From Actinomadura alba (GTDB lineage: Bacteria; Actinomycetota; Actinomycetes; Streptosporangiales; Streptosporangiaceae), in assembly GCF_014323705.1 (NCBI RefSeq), contig NZ_JABVEC010000010.1:1-64000 (forward strand): a stretch of 64,000 nt of DNA, in the 5' to 3' direction. Shown in pieces: positions 16,489 through 24,724 of this stretch. The position numbers and the translations under genes were made by a program. Within the stretch, counting starts at the first letter, position 1, and every line of letters begins with the position of its first letter. The notes under the pieces were generated by a model. The model ran no database searches, was not told the origin of the DNA, and saw only the letters and a program-made list of their open reading frames with translations.

Positions 16489-17682
16489 GTGGACCCAGTG
16501 CGGAATCCTTACGCGCCCGGCGCCGGACAGCGCCCGCCCGAGCTCGCCGGTCGTGACCGGGAGCTGCGGCAGTTCGAGGTCGTACTCGAGCGGGTGGCCC
16601 GTGAGCGGCCCGAACGCAGCATGATCATTACTGGCCTGCGTGGAGTCGGCAAGACCGTGCTGCTCAACGCCTTCCGATCCATGGCCATCCAGCACCTGTG
16701 GGGCACCGGCAAGATCGAGGCTCGGCCGGATCAGTCGATCCGCCGGCCGGTCGCCGCCGCGCTGCACATGGCGATTCGTGAGCTCGCCCCCCGGCACCGC
16801 GCACCCGACCGGATCGAGCAGTTCCTCGGAGTCCTCAAGGCGTTCGCGCAGGCCGGTGAGGACAGCGGCGCCAAGGGCAAGGCGCGGGTGCATCGCTGGC
16901 AACCCGGCATCGACGTACCCGCCGCCCGCGGCCGGGCCGACTCGGGCGATCTCGAGATCGATCTGACCGAACTGTTCGTCGACGCCGCTTCGGTCGCCAC
17001 CGATCTCGGCGTCGGCATCGGGCTCTTCGTCGATGAGATGCAGGACATCCCGCCCGACGACGTCTCCGCGCTCTGCGCGGCCTGCCACGAGCTGTCGCAG
17101 ACCGGCGGGCCGCTGATCGTGGTCGGCGCGGGGCTGCCGCATCTGCCGGCGGTCCTGTCGGCGAGCAAGTCCTACTCCGAGCGGCTGTTCCGCTACGCCC
17201 GCATCGATCGGCTCGACCGCGCGTCCGCCGACCTCGCGCTGCTCGCCCCGGCCGAGCGAGAGGACGTGACGTTCACCAAGGACGCCCTCGACGCGCTCTA
17301 CGACGCGGCCGACGGATATCCGTACTTCGTGCAGGCCTACGCCAAGGTGGTCTGGGATCTCGCCCCCGAGACGCCCATCACCACAGAGGACATCAAGGTG
17401 GCCGCCCCAGAGGCCGAGACCGAGCTGGCCGTCGGCTTCTTCGGCAGCCGCTACGAGCGCGCCACCCCGGCCGAACGCGACTACATGCGGGCCATGGCGA
17501 TGCTGGGCGACGATCCGGTGGCGACCGCGTCGGTCGCCGACGAGCTGGGCCGGAAGCCGTCGAGCGTGTCACCGGCCCGCGACGGACTGATCAAGAAGGG
17601 GCTGATCTACAGCGCCGAACGCGGTCTGGTGGCCTTCACCGTTCCGCACTTCGGCAAGTTCCTACGTGCCCAACCCGCCTAG
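16489..17682 (+). CDS. AAA ATPase (ORC1/Cdc6-like AAA_16 type)
   Basis: A 397-residue P-loop ATPase. It opens VDPVRNPYAPGAGQRPPELA then GRDRELRQFEVVLERV; Walker A is ITGLRGVGKTVLLN (about residue 48) and Walker B is GIGLFVDEMQDIP. A VGAGLPHLP sensor-1 segment and a C-terminal winged-helix-like part (DPVATASVADELGRKPSSVS, ARDGLIKKGLI) follow. The layout resembles archaeal-style ORC/Cdc6 ATPases common in actinomycetes, where function is unknown. GTG 16489 is the start. It is followed directly by the repeat block at 17752. Confidence 0.85.
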   Translation: MDPVRNPYAPGAGQRPPELAGRDRELRQFEVVLERVARERPERSMIITGLRGVGKTVLLNAFRSMAIQHLWGTGKIEARPDQSIRRPVAAALHMAIRELAPRHRAPDRIEQFLGVLKAFAQAGEDSGAKGKARVHRWQPGIDVPAARGRADSGDLEIDLTELFVDAASVATDLGVGIGLFVDEMQDIPPDDVSALCAACHELSQTGGPLIVVGAGLPHLPAVLSASKSYSERLFRYARIDRLDRASADLALLAPAEREDVTFTKDALDALYDAADGYPYFVQAYAKVVWDLAPETPITTEDIKVAAPEAETELAVGFFGSRYERATPAERDYMRAMAMLGDDPVATASVADELGRKPSSVSPARDGLIKKGLIYSAERGLVAFTVPHFGKFLRAQPA

Positions 17683-17751
17683 GAGAGCTGGAAGCACAGG
17701 CACGCTGAGACCGCGCTGACCGGGCGACGGCGTGGCGATGTGGTCGCTACA

Positions 17752-17865
17752 GCTCTCTAAGGATGTCTAGTGCTGCCGCTAGAGAGGGACATAAAGGTAC
17801 ATCGAGTGCCGCGCCGATCGTTCTCTGAGGTTTTCTAGACATCCCTAGCGGCAGCGCTAGAGAGC
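17752..17865. other. Permuted inverted-repeat structure between convergent genes
   Basis: Three perfect complementary pairs lie in 114 bases. A is GCTCTCTA at 17752-17759 with partner 17858-17865. B is GGATGTCTAG at 17761-17770 with partner 17835-17844. C is GCTGCCGCTAG at 17772-17782 with partner 17845-17855. The order A-B-C-B'-C'-A' means A encloses the rest while B and C cross. Each C arm also forms its own small hairpin (CTAGCG/CGCTAG). It may act as a bidirectional terminator or be a mobile repeat relic. Confidence 0.65.
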
Positions 17866-17892
17866 CTTAGACAGTGCCAGAGAGCCCAATGT

Positions 17893-17942
17893 CAGAAGGA
17901 CAGAAGGACAGAAGGACAGAAGGACAGAAGGGCTCAGAAGGA
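17893..17942. repeat. CAGAAGGA tandem repeat
   Basis: Four perfect copies of CAGAAGGA (17893-17924) are followed by CAGAAGGG and, after two bases, a further CAGAAGGA at 17935-17942. It is a short microsatellite-like array just beyond the permuted inverted repeats and before the stop of the MauE-like gene. Confidence 0.9.
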
Positions 17943-17946
17943 CCGG

Positions 17947-18978
17947 TCAGCGGCTCCGTTCACTGACCCGCGCGGATCGCTGCGCCGTCTGGTTCCGCAC
18001 GGGGGCGACGGCCAACCGACTCAGGCCGGTGTCCTCGCCCGTATCGCCCTCACCGCCGTCCCCGTCAGGGCCGGGTTCCTCATCCCCGCTCCCGCGTGGG
18101 ACGCGGCCCTGGCACCCCTCGCCGGTCCTGTCGTGCTCTCCGCCCGCGGCGGAAGACAGCGTGCTCCCGGCCACGGTCGCGCCTGCCGAGCCATCGCGAT
18201 CAGGGTTCGCCAACACCGCGCCGCGCACGACCGGATGGCGCTCCTCCATCGAGACCGCGAAAACGATCTCGACTTCCCGGCCGGCCACCCGGCCCTCATA
18301 GGCGACGAACCGCCAGCACAGTTCCCGCCAGACGTCGACGGGTTCGCGGCCGGCGAGGAGGTTCTCGTGCTCCCGCCAGGCGTCGCTCGCCCGCAGCATG
18401 CGGTAGGTCTCGCTGAGAGGAGCGGTGCGCAGTTCGCACGGCGCCGAAGATCGGAGGCGGCCCAGCAGCCCGTCCGCCTCCGGGGACAGGGCGACGAACA
18501 TGAGGATCTCGGCGGCGAGCACGACGCCGCCCCAGCCGAGGCTCGCCCGGAGCACGTCGATCCCGGTGTACGGCACGCCGAGGGCGATGATCGCCGCTCC
18601 GGTGAACAGCGCGGTCCGTACGACACAGCGCATCCCGATCCGGCCGGCGCTCAGTGCGCCGAAACAGCCGCAGCCGTCCTCGGGCCGGTGCGTCCGTAGC
18701 TCACTGACCACCCAGGTCGCGGACGCGAATCCCATGATCGTGACCACCCGTACCGATGGATGCGGGGTCACGAGCAGGGCCACGCCCAGAGCACCCTCCG
18801 TCAGGGCCAGGCCGACCGCGATCGGCCGGCTGTCCCGCACCGCGAGGACGGGTGGGGACGCCGTGACCCCGTGGATCGTACGGGGACGTGTGCCCGGGTT
18901 CGCCAGCTTGGACAGGCAGGCGGTGATGAGCGCGGCGGAGATGAGCAGGAGCTGGCTGCTCTGGAACGCTTCGACCAT
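17947..18978 (-). CDS. MauE/DoxX-like membrane protein with acidic C-terminal tail
   Basis: Product of 343 residues. Helices include LLLISAALITACLSKLANP, AVGLALTEGALGVALLVT, VVTIMGFASATWVVSEL, CVVRTALFTGAAIIALGVPY and WGGVVLAAEILMFVAL, the layout of the MauE redox-associated family. DGCGCFG supplies the Cys pair typical of this family. A soluble tail of about 170 residues follows; its last 90 are Gly/Asp/Glu-rich and probably disordered. It follows the secreted gene upstream with a 3-base gap (one operon). MauE proteins help form disulfides in partner proteins; here the Cys-rich neighbour is the obvious client (inference). Confidence 0.78.
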   Translation of the reverse strand: MVEAFQSSQLLLISAALITACLSKLANPGTRPRTIHGVTASPPVLAVRDSRPIAVGLALTEGALGVALLVTPHPSVRVVTIMGFASATWVVSELRTHRPEDGCGCFGALSAGRIGMRCVVRTALFTGAAIIALGVPYTGIDVLRASLGWGGVVLAAEILMFVALSPEADGLLGRLRSSAPCELRTAPLSETYRMLRASDAWREHENLLAGREPVDVWRELCWRFVAYEGRVAGREVEIVFAVSMEERHPVVRGAVLANPDRDGSAGATVAGSTLSSAAGGEHDRTGEGCQGRVPRGSGDEEPGPDGDGGEGDTGEDTGLSRLAVAPVRNQTAQRSARVSERSR

Positions 18979-18981
18979 GGG

Positions 18982-19956
18982 TCACCCCACCGTGACCGTG
19001 GCGTTGAAGCAGCCGTTCTCGAGCTCTCCGCCGAGATCGACGAAGCTCTTGGCGGTGAGCTCGACGATCCGCCCGCGTCTGGACGTACCGCACTCGACGC
19101 AACGGTCGCAGTAGAGCGCCGCCGTACAGCCGCATTCGGTCACCGTGACGGTGGCCGACCGCTTGGCGCACTCGTTGCCGACCAGCAGGTCGCTGCCGTG
19201 GGAGAGTAACGGCAGACCGGCGCAGCTGGTCGGTGCGTCCGGGCAGCCGCCCGCCTGACCTTCCGGATCGAGGGCGGGGTAGGCGGCTCCGTGGCCCTCC
19301 CCGCTGTACCAGGTGGCGGTGCCCCGAAGTTCACGAGACACCGTTCCGGTGGTCTTCGGCGAACCGCCTTCGCCGGCGCGATATCCCGGCTGCGATGTTC
19401 CGGGCTGCAGGGCGAGCGGCCCGCTCGATGACCGGATCCCGATCACATCGAGGAGATAGCCCGGCTCGAGGCGCGGATGCCGGACGAGCACCCGGCTCAG
19501 CGCCTGCGGGGGGATGGCGACGCGTACGCGTCCGCGATGCCGGCCGGCGTCGACCTCGACGAATCCCTTGGCCGCAACCATGATCGTGCCGGTCACCCGG
19601 ACGATGTCGACCCAGATCCGGTCGGCCCCGAGGCCGTCGGCGGTGGTTCGTACGATCACCTCACGACCGGGGCGCACGGCGGCCATCCCGGCGGGCCCTC
19701 CGTACCAGGCTGTCGTGTCGGACGAGATCCACAGCCGCTTCTCCTGGTGGTCGTGGTCGTGATCACTGTCGTTCGTGCGCAGCACCAGCAACTCCGGCCC
19801 GGCCTCGACCACCGTGCCGGTCACGGAGCGTATTGGTGGCCGGTCGATGATCGGCGCCGCGGGGCTCGGGTCGCCCAGCACGGCCGCCCGGCGGCGACGG
19901 CGCACCTCACCGATATGACCTGGCACCACTTCGGAGTGACTGCGGGGTTGCGGCAT
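18982..19956 (-). CDS. Cys-rich protein with C-terminal double-psi barrel-like domain
   Basis: Product of 324 residues. The N-terminal half contains two beta-rich segments (SVTGTVVEAGPELLVLRTND; VTGTIMVAAKGFVEVDAGRH) and a His/Asp cluster (DSDHDHDHQEK). The C-terminal part (TATWYSGEG through LTAKSFVDLGGELENGCFNA) resembles RlpA/expansin-like double-psi barrels, with at least nine cysteines. No clear signal peptide is visible from ATG 19956; the in-frame start at 20007 does not supply one either. The Cys content beside MauE suggests disulfide formation outside the membrane, leaving the export route unexplained. Confidence 0.65.
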   Translation of the reverse strand: MPQPRSHSEVVPGHIGEVRRRRRAAVLGDPSPAAPIIDRPPIRSVTGTVVEAGPELLVLRTNDSDHDHDHQEKRLWISSDTTAWYGGPAGMAAVRPGREVIVRTTADGLGADRIWVDIVRVTGTIMVAAKGFVEVDAGRHRGRVRVAIPPQALSRVLVRHPRLEPGYLLDVIGIRSSSGPLALQPGTSQPGYRAGEGGSPKTTGTVSRELRGTATWYSGEGHGAAYPALDPEGQAGGCPDAPTSCAGLPLLSHGSDLLVGNECAKRSATVTVTECGCTAALYCDRCVECGTSRRGRIVELTAKSFVDLGGELENGCFNATVTVG

Positions 19957-20285
19957 GAGCACTCCCGGCGTGGGTGAGGCGGCCCATGGACACTGCGATC
20001 GTGACAACGCGTCAAGCGTTGCTCAAATGCACAAGCCTGTCGACGTTTCTGTCCACATTCGCCAGTGTTGGAGTAGAGGTTCTATGCACTTGGTGGGGAA
20101 GTTCCTCCACTGGTTGACCCGAATATGGCTTTTCTGTTGAGCCAGAATTACGATCTTCGTGCGATCGTCAGAGTCATCGGCATGTTGTGCGCAGTGTCCC
20201 CGGATGTCGCTCCGGAGGTCGCATGGACACCCGCACGGCACCGTTCGGACAGAACCTCCCTCAATCCCCTGGGGTCGGTGGTGAC
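19957..20285. other. Divergent promoter region
   Basis: About 330 bases between the double-psi-barrel gene and the SigE-like gene. It is less GC-rich than the flanks and should hold both promoters. I could not identify a convincing -35/-10 pair. The sigma-factor frame continues upstream to ATG 20223 but coding quality is poor before GTG 20286. Confidence 0.45.
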
Positions 20286-20834
20286 GTGAGCAAGGCTCAG
20301 CACGAGGAGTTCCGCGACTATGTGGCGGCTCGCGGGCCCACCCTGCTCCGGGCGGCGATGCTCCTCACCAGCGACCGGGCCGAGGCCGAGGACCTGCTGC
20401 AGTCCGCGCTGGCCAAGACCTACCTCGCCTGGGACCGGATCAACGACCGGGCCGCCGTGGACGGTTACGTGCGCCGCGCCATGGTCAACACACAGATCTC
20501 CTGGTGGCGGCGGCGAAAACTGGAGGTCTATCCGACCGACGAGCTCCCCGAGCAACCCGTCGACGATCACACCCGGCGCAGCGAGCTGCACGACGCGCTC
20601 GGCCGGGCGCTCGACAAGCTGCCGAAGCGGCAGCGTCTCGCGGTGATGCTCCGCTACTACGAGGACATGTCCGAGGCGGAGATCGCCGACATTCTCGGCA
20701 TCAGCGTCGGAACCGTGAAGAGCACGGTGTCGCGGGCCATGGCCAAGCTCAGGGAGGACGCGGCGCTGGAGCACGATTTCGCCGGCGCGGTGCCGGCTCC
20801 GCACCCGCACGGCGATCACGCCGGAGACGACTGA
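20286..20834 (+). CDS. SigE-family ECF sigma factor
   Basis: Product of 182 residues. Region 2 (FRDYVAARGPTLLRAAMLLT, AEDLLQSALAKTYLAWDRI, VRRAMVNTQISWWRRRK) and region 4 (LDKLPKRQRLAVMLRYYEDM then EAEIADILGISVGTVKSTVS) match the actinomycete SigE family. GTG 20286 is preferred because homologues start close to KAQHEEFRDYV; ATG 20223 would add 21 residues. No anti-sigma gene follows. A hairpin lies downstream. Confidence 0.9.
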   Translation: MSKAQHEEFRDYVAARGPTLLRAAMLLTSDRAEAEDLLQSALAKTYLAWDRINDRAAVDGYVRRAMVNTQISWWRRRKLEVYPTDELPEQPVDDHTRRSELHDALGRALDKLPKRQRLAVMLRYYEDMSEAEIADILGISVGTVKSTVSRAMAKLREDAALEHDFAGAVPAPHPHGDHAGDD

Positions 20835-20903
20835 CGAGGTTCCGATCCGGCGTTGATCAACCGGCCCGTGACGCCTACGCTTCCTTTGTCGTCCGCATCG
20901 GGT

Positions 20904-20936
20904 GATATGTCCTGCCGCGAGAATGCGGGCAGGATA
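20904..20936. terminator. Hairpin downstream of the sigma gene
   Basis: CCTGCC (20911-20916) pairs with GGCAGG (20928-20933), extended by ATAT on both sides with a two-base bulge. No T-run follows. Confidence 0.35.
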
Positions 20937-21000
20937 TGGCGGGGCAACAGTGGCCAGTTGTGATGGTGTTTCGGTGATGCAGTCCAGTTCTGATGATCTA

Positions 21001-21049
21001 GTTGTGCCGCCAGGTGTGTCTGGTGTAAGCAAGTTGCGCCGCTAGGTGT
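21001..21049. repeat. Imperfect 17-bp direct repeat upstream of the sigma-BACON gene
   Basis: GTTGTGCCGCCAGGTGT (21001-21017) recurs as GTTGCGCCGCTAGGTGT (21033-21049), 15 of 17 identical, spaced 32 bp. A second near-repeat (CCAGTTGTGATG/CCAGTTCTGATG) lies just upstream. It could be a regulator site, as it ends 12 bp before the start codon. Confidence 0.45.
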
Positions 21050-21060
21050 CGGGAGCGCGC

Positions 21061-22785
21061 ATGTCAAGGTGGTCACCCTTCGACCCCGACGCTGACCGCA
21101 GGTTGGTCAGGGGTTTGAACGAAGGCAACGAAGACACCCTTATCGCACTCTACGACACCTACGCAGAGCGACTATACGACTACTGTGTGTCGCTGATCTG
21201 CGATTCCAAGGTCGCGGCCGACACCGTCCACGATTGCCTCATCGACGCCTGCCGCCGTGCGCCGCGGCTGCGCGACCGGATGCGCCTGGGAGCCTGGCTG
21301 TACGGTGCCGCACGCCGGCGCTGCCTGCAACGCGGGCGCAGCGGCGGCCTGCACTGGGTGTGGACCTCCGACTCGGATTGCGACGCCACTCCCGCGCACG
21401 ACCCCCTCGGCACCGGAGCGCCCGGTGACGAGGCCGCCGCCGAGGCCGAGGAGACCGACCGTTCCGGCCTCACCCTCGCCGAGCGTCGGGAACTGCTCGA
21501 ACTGACACTCGCCAGACTGGACTTTCCGGAGCAGGAGGTGCTGCTCCTGGCGCTCCGCCATGACGTGACCGGCTATGACCTCGCCGCGACGCTCGGAGTG
21601 TCCGGCCGGCGGGCCGCCGCCCGGCTCGCCCGAGCACGCGCTCAGGCCGAGGCGGCGATGACCGCGGAACTGCGTGTGCTGTCCTGGCAGGGCGCGGGCG
21701 AGCGCAGGACCGGGACGCCCCCCACCGGGAAGGTCCAGGCCGAGGTCGCGGAGCAAGGTGACTCCGGCGAGTCAGACAAGACGATCATCGAGCCGGCGGG
21801 CAAGTCGCTGCCGGCCACGCCGTCCGCGGGCGAGGGGTCTCATCCGGGCGGCGCCGACCTGGCCGGCCTGGCGGGCCTTGCGGGGCGCCGCAAAGACACG
21901 GGCCGCCCGCACAGTTTCGGCCGATCGGGCCGCCGCGGTCACGATTTCCGTTCCTATCGCTCCGATCGTTCGGACCGCTCCGCCCGAGGGGCGGGGGAAC
22001 GGCGTCACCAGGTGTCACTCACCGCCCTGCTCGACCTCGGGCAGGCACTCGCTCCACCGGCCGCGCTCCGCCGCCGGGTCGTCCACACCGGTACCGACCC
22101 GGAGCTGGCGGGCTATCGCGCGGACATCGCCGGCCGGGGCGGCAACCTCACCACGCAGGGGCTGCCTCGCCAGCCGGACGTCACGCCGCCGTTCGCCCGG
22201 CGGTGGATGTTCGCGGCGGGCGGCATGGCCGGAGCGTTGATCACGGCGACCGTCGCCGTACTGCTGATCGGCCCGGATCTGCCGGGTCCGCAGTTCTACT
22301 GGCCGACCGGGCCGAAGCCCAAGACACCGTCGCCGCCCGGTCCGACGCAGTCCATGCCCAACCGGATGCCGGCGTCCCCTCCCGGGTCGGCGGATCCCGG
22401 CGGACGTCCCCCCGTCGCGGCACCGCAGACCGAAGGCAGGTTGAAGACGCCTTCGCCAGGGCCGCGGACTCCGAGCACGCCGCCTCAACCGGGCCGCCTG
22501 CGGCTCAGCGCCACCCAGGTCATCCTTGGCCCCGGTGAGCGGGAGACCCACCTCGACCTGTTCGCGTCCATGGGGGCCGTGACCTGGAGCGCGCAGGCGT
22601 CCAGCCCGCAGCTCACGCTGTCCGCCACGAGCGGACGGATTTCCAAGAACGGCCGGGTACGGCTCGGCATCGAGTTCGACCGTGCGCTGATCCAGTTGCA
22701 GGGAGAGGCCACCGTCACGATCAACAGTACGGGCGGCCGCTCCTACTCTGTCGCGGTCAGCTGGGCGGGCTCCGTGCTCACCTGA
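21061..22785 (+). CDS. Sigma-70-like protein fused to membrane helix and BACON-like ectodomain
   Basis: Product of 574 residues. Residues 1-85 resemble sigma region 2 (LVRGLNEGNEDTLIALYDTY, VHDCLIDACRRAPRLRDRMR, GAWLYGAARRRCL). Residues about 138-200 resemble region 4 (LARLDFPEQEVLLLALRHDV then DLAATLGVSGRRAAARLARA). A long Gly/Arg/Ser-rich linker leads to a membrane helix (MFAAGGMAGALITATVAVLL, about 382), a Pro-rich stalk and a beta-rich end (LSATQVILGPGERETHLDLF through YSVAVSWAG) like a BACON domain. ATG 21061 follows GGGAG. It may tether a sigma factor to the membrane until a signal arrives, but no protease site is recognisable. Confidence 0.82.
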   Translation: MSRWSPFDPDADRRLVRGLNEGNEDTLIALYDTYAERLYDYCVSLICDSKVAADTVHDCLIDACRRAPRLRDRMRLGAWLYGAARRRCLQRGRSGGLHWVWTSDSDCDATPAHDPLGTGAPGDEAAAEAEETDRSGLTLAERRELLELTLARLDFPEQEVLLLALRHDVTGYDLAATLGVSGRRAAARLARARAQAEAAMTAELRVLSWQGAGERRTGTPPTGKVQAEVAEQGDSGESDKTIIEPAGKSLPATPSAGEGSHPGGADLAGLAGLAGRRKDTGRPHSFGRSGRRGHDFRSYRSDRSDRSARGAGERRHQVSLTALLDLGQALAPPAALRRRVVHTGTDPELAGYRADIAGRGGNLTTQGLPRQPDVTPPFARRWMFAAGGMAGALITATVAVLLIGPDLPGPQFYWPTGPKPKTPSPPGPTQSMPNRMPASPPGSADPGGRPPVAAPQTEGRLKTPSPGPRTPSTPPQPGRLRLSATQVILGPGERETHLDLFASMGAVTWSAQASSPQLTLSATSGRISKNGRVRLGIEFDRALIQLQGEATVTINSTGGRSYSVAVSWAGSVLT

Positions 22786-22812
22786 GGCACGAGCCGGAAG
22801 CACCCGGTGTCG

Positions 22813-24489
22813 CTAGGGAACCGTTGGGATGTCCGGTCGAGTGATCGGCGCCCGGGGCCTGTCGGCCGGAGCATCGCTCCCCAGATGAATCACCTCGAAC
22901 TCACCGTCGGCGTACATCCGCCGGAGAGTTGTTTTGGAGAACTTGCCGACGCTCGTCTTCGGTACCTCGCTGATGAAGGTCCACCGCTCCGGTATCTGCC
23001 ATTTGGCGACCCGTCCCGCGATGAACCCGCTGAGCTCGTCCGCCGTCACGGTCGACCCGGAGCGCAGCACCACGGATGCGAGCGGACGCTCCTGCCAGCG
23101 GTCGTCGGGGACGCCCACGACGGCGGCCTCGATGACATCGGGGTGTGCCATCAGCTGGTTCTCGAGATCCACCGACGAGATCCACTCGCCACCGGACTTG
23201 ATGACGTCCTTCGCCCGGTCGGTCAGCACCAGGAACCCGTCGGGTGACAGCGTGCCGACGTCGCCGGTGCGCAGCCAGCCGTCGTGGAACCTGCTCGGGT
23301 CCTCGTCCTTGTAGTACGAGCCCGTGACCCATGGACCGCGTACCTCGATCTCACCGACAGATTCGCCGTCCGACGGCAGCTCGGTGTCGCCGTCGCCCAC
23401 CACCCGCGCCTCGACCCCGGCCATCCTGCGGCCCTGTGTCATCCGGTAGTACCACGCCTGCTCCTCCGAGGCGCCGACCGGCGGGTGCGCGATCGACGCG
23501 AGCGGCGAGGTCTCGGTCATCCCCCACGCGTGCACGATCCGTACGCCGACCTCGTCGAAACCACGCATCAGCGACTCGGGTACGGCCGACCCGCCGCAGG
23601 GCACCATCCGCAACGAGGTCAGGTCCGAGCCGTGCTCCTGGGCATATCGCAGGACCTCGCCCCAGATGGTCGGCACCGCGCCGGAGATGGTGGGCCGCTC
23701 GGCCTCGATCAGCCGTACGAGGGCCTCACCCTGCAGGAACCGGTCGGGCATCAGCAGGGAGCTGCCCGCCAGCAGCGCCGCGTACGGCAGCCCCCACGCG
23801 TTGGCGTGGAACATCGGCACGACCGGCAGCACCTTGTCGGAGCCGGTCAGCCCGAACGCGTTGCCGGTGCACACCGACATCGAGTGCAGGAACGCCGAGC
23901 GGTGGGAGTAGACGACACCTTTCGGGTGGCCGGTGGTGCCGCTCGTGTAGCACATCGCGGCCGCCGATCGCTCGTCGAGGTCCTCGGGCCAGTCGAAGGA
24001 GTCCGGCGCCTCGGCGAGCAGTTCCTCGTACGAATGCAGTTCCTTGCCGGCCGGCGCGAGTGGCGTGACATCGGCCTCGCCGACCACGATGACGTGCCGT
24101 ACGGTCTCCATCCGCGGCAGGACGGTCGCCAGCAGCGGCACGAGCGAGCCGTCGGCGATGACGATCCGGTCCTCGGCATGGGTCGCGATGTAGACGAGCT
24201 GGTCGGCGAAGAGCCGGATGTTGAGCGTGTGGAGCACCGCGCCCATGGAGGGGACCGCCAGGTAGGCCTCGAGGTGCTCGGTGTTGTTCCACATGAAGGT
24301 CGCGACGCGCTGGTCGCCGTCCACGCCCAGCCGTCGCAGCGCACCGGCGAGACGGGCGGCGCGCTTCCCGAGTTGCGCGTACGAGGTGCGGCGGAGCCCA
24401 TCACCGGTGAAGGTGGCGACCTCGCCCGTACCGTACGCCGACGTTCCGTATCTCATGATCGAGGTGACCGTCAGGGGAAAGTCCTGCAT
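22813..24489 (-). CDS. Fatty-acid/acyl-CoA ligase (FadD-like)
   Basis: Product of 558 residues, ANL superfamily. The ATP-binding motif is YTSGTTGHPKGVVYSHRS; GMTETSP and WLRTGDVGTLSPDGF follow. The KSGGEWISSVDLE hinge and the PKTSVGKFSKTTLR catalytic Lys segment close it. This combination matches medium/long-chain acyl-CoA synthetases of the FadD type, which activate carboxylic acids via acyl-AMP. ATG 24489 has a TGGAG site; the upstream frame to 24846 is not coding-like. It is divergent from the ABC operon with a palindrome in between. Substrate chain length is not predictable. Confidence 0.92.
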   Translation of the reverse strand: MQDFPLTVTSIMRYGTSAYGTGEVATFTGDGLRRTSYAQLGKRAARLAGALRRLGVDGDQRVATFMWNNTEHLEAYLAVPSMGAVLHTLNIRLFADQLVYIATHAEDRIVIADGSLVPLLATVLPRMETVRHVIVVGEADVTPLAPAGKELHSYEELLAEAPDSFDWPEDLDERSAAAMCYTSGTTGHPKGVVYSHRSAFLHSMSVCTGNAFGLTGSDKVLPVVPMFHANAWGLPYAALLAGSSLLMPDRFLQGEALVRLIEAERPTISGAVPTIWGEVLRYAQEHGSDLTSLRMVPCGGSAVPESLMRGFDEVGVRIVHAWGMTETSPLASIAHPPVGASEEQAWYYRMTQGRRMAGVEARVVGDGDTELPSDGESVGEIEVRGPWVTGSYYKDEDPSRFHDGWLRTGDVGTLSPDGFLVLTDRAKDVIKSGGEWISSVDLENQLMAHPDVIEAAVVGVPDDRWQERPLASVVLRSGSTVTADELSGFIAGRVAKWQIPERWTFISEVPKTSVGKFSKTTLRRMYADGEFEVIHLGSDAPADRPRAPITRPDIPTVP

Positions 24490-24630
24490 CGTGCTCCACA
24501 CAGCGCCTCCATGTCCCGGAAGTCTTAGAACGGGATTCTTGCGCTGCGGCCATTCGTTGTCACTGGCCTCTTGGCCGCCCGTGCGTTCCGCATGGTGACG
24601 GTCCTCGCTCCGCCGCGCGGCCGGCGGTCG

Positions 24631-24644
24631 ATGACAGATGTCAT
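24631..24644. promoter_or_regulatory. 14-bp palindrome between divergent operons
   Basis: ATGACAGATGTCAT is a perfect inverted repeat (ATGACA/TGTCAT, 2-base centre). A half-site GACATGACAG follows at 24651-24660. It lies 142 bp upstream of the acyl-CoA ligase and 81 bp upstream of the ABC gene, so a regulator could act on either. Confidence 0.45.
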
Positions 24645-24724
24645 ACCGGTGACATGACAGGCGCGGCCACGGGTGGTGACAGCGACGTCTACTGGCCGGC
24701 CGGCAGGTCCACGAAGGTGGGGGC

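Noticed and set aside
17893-17942. CAGAAGGA array as a CRISPR-like or iteron origin
   Set aside because: Units are contiguous without spacers and no replication gene is nearby; it is a simple tandem repeat.
19955-20140. Short plus-strand frame of 61 codons upstream of the SigE-like gene
   Set aside because: It overlaps the antisense start of the double-psi-barrel gene and lacks a ribosome site.
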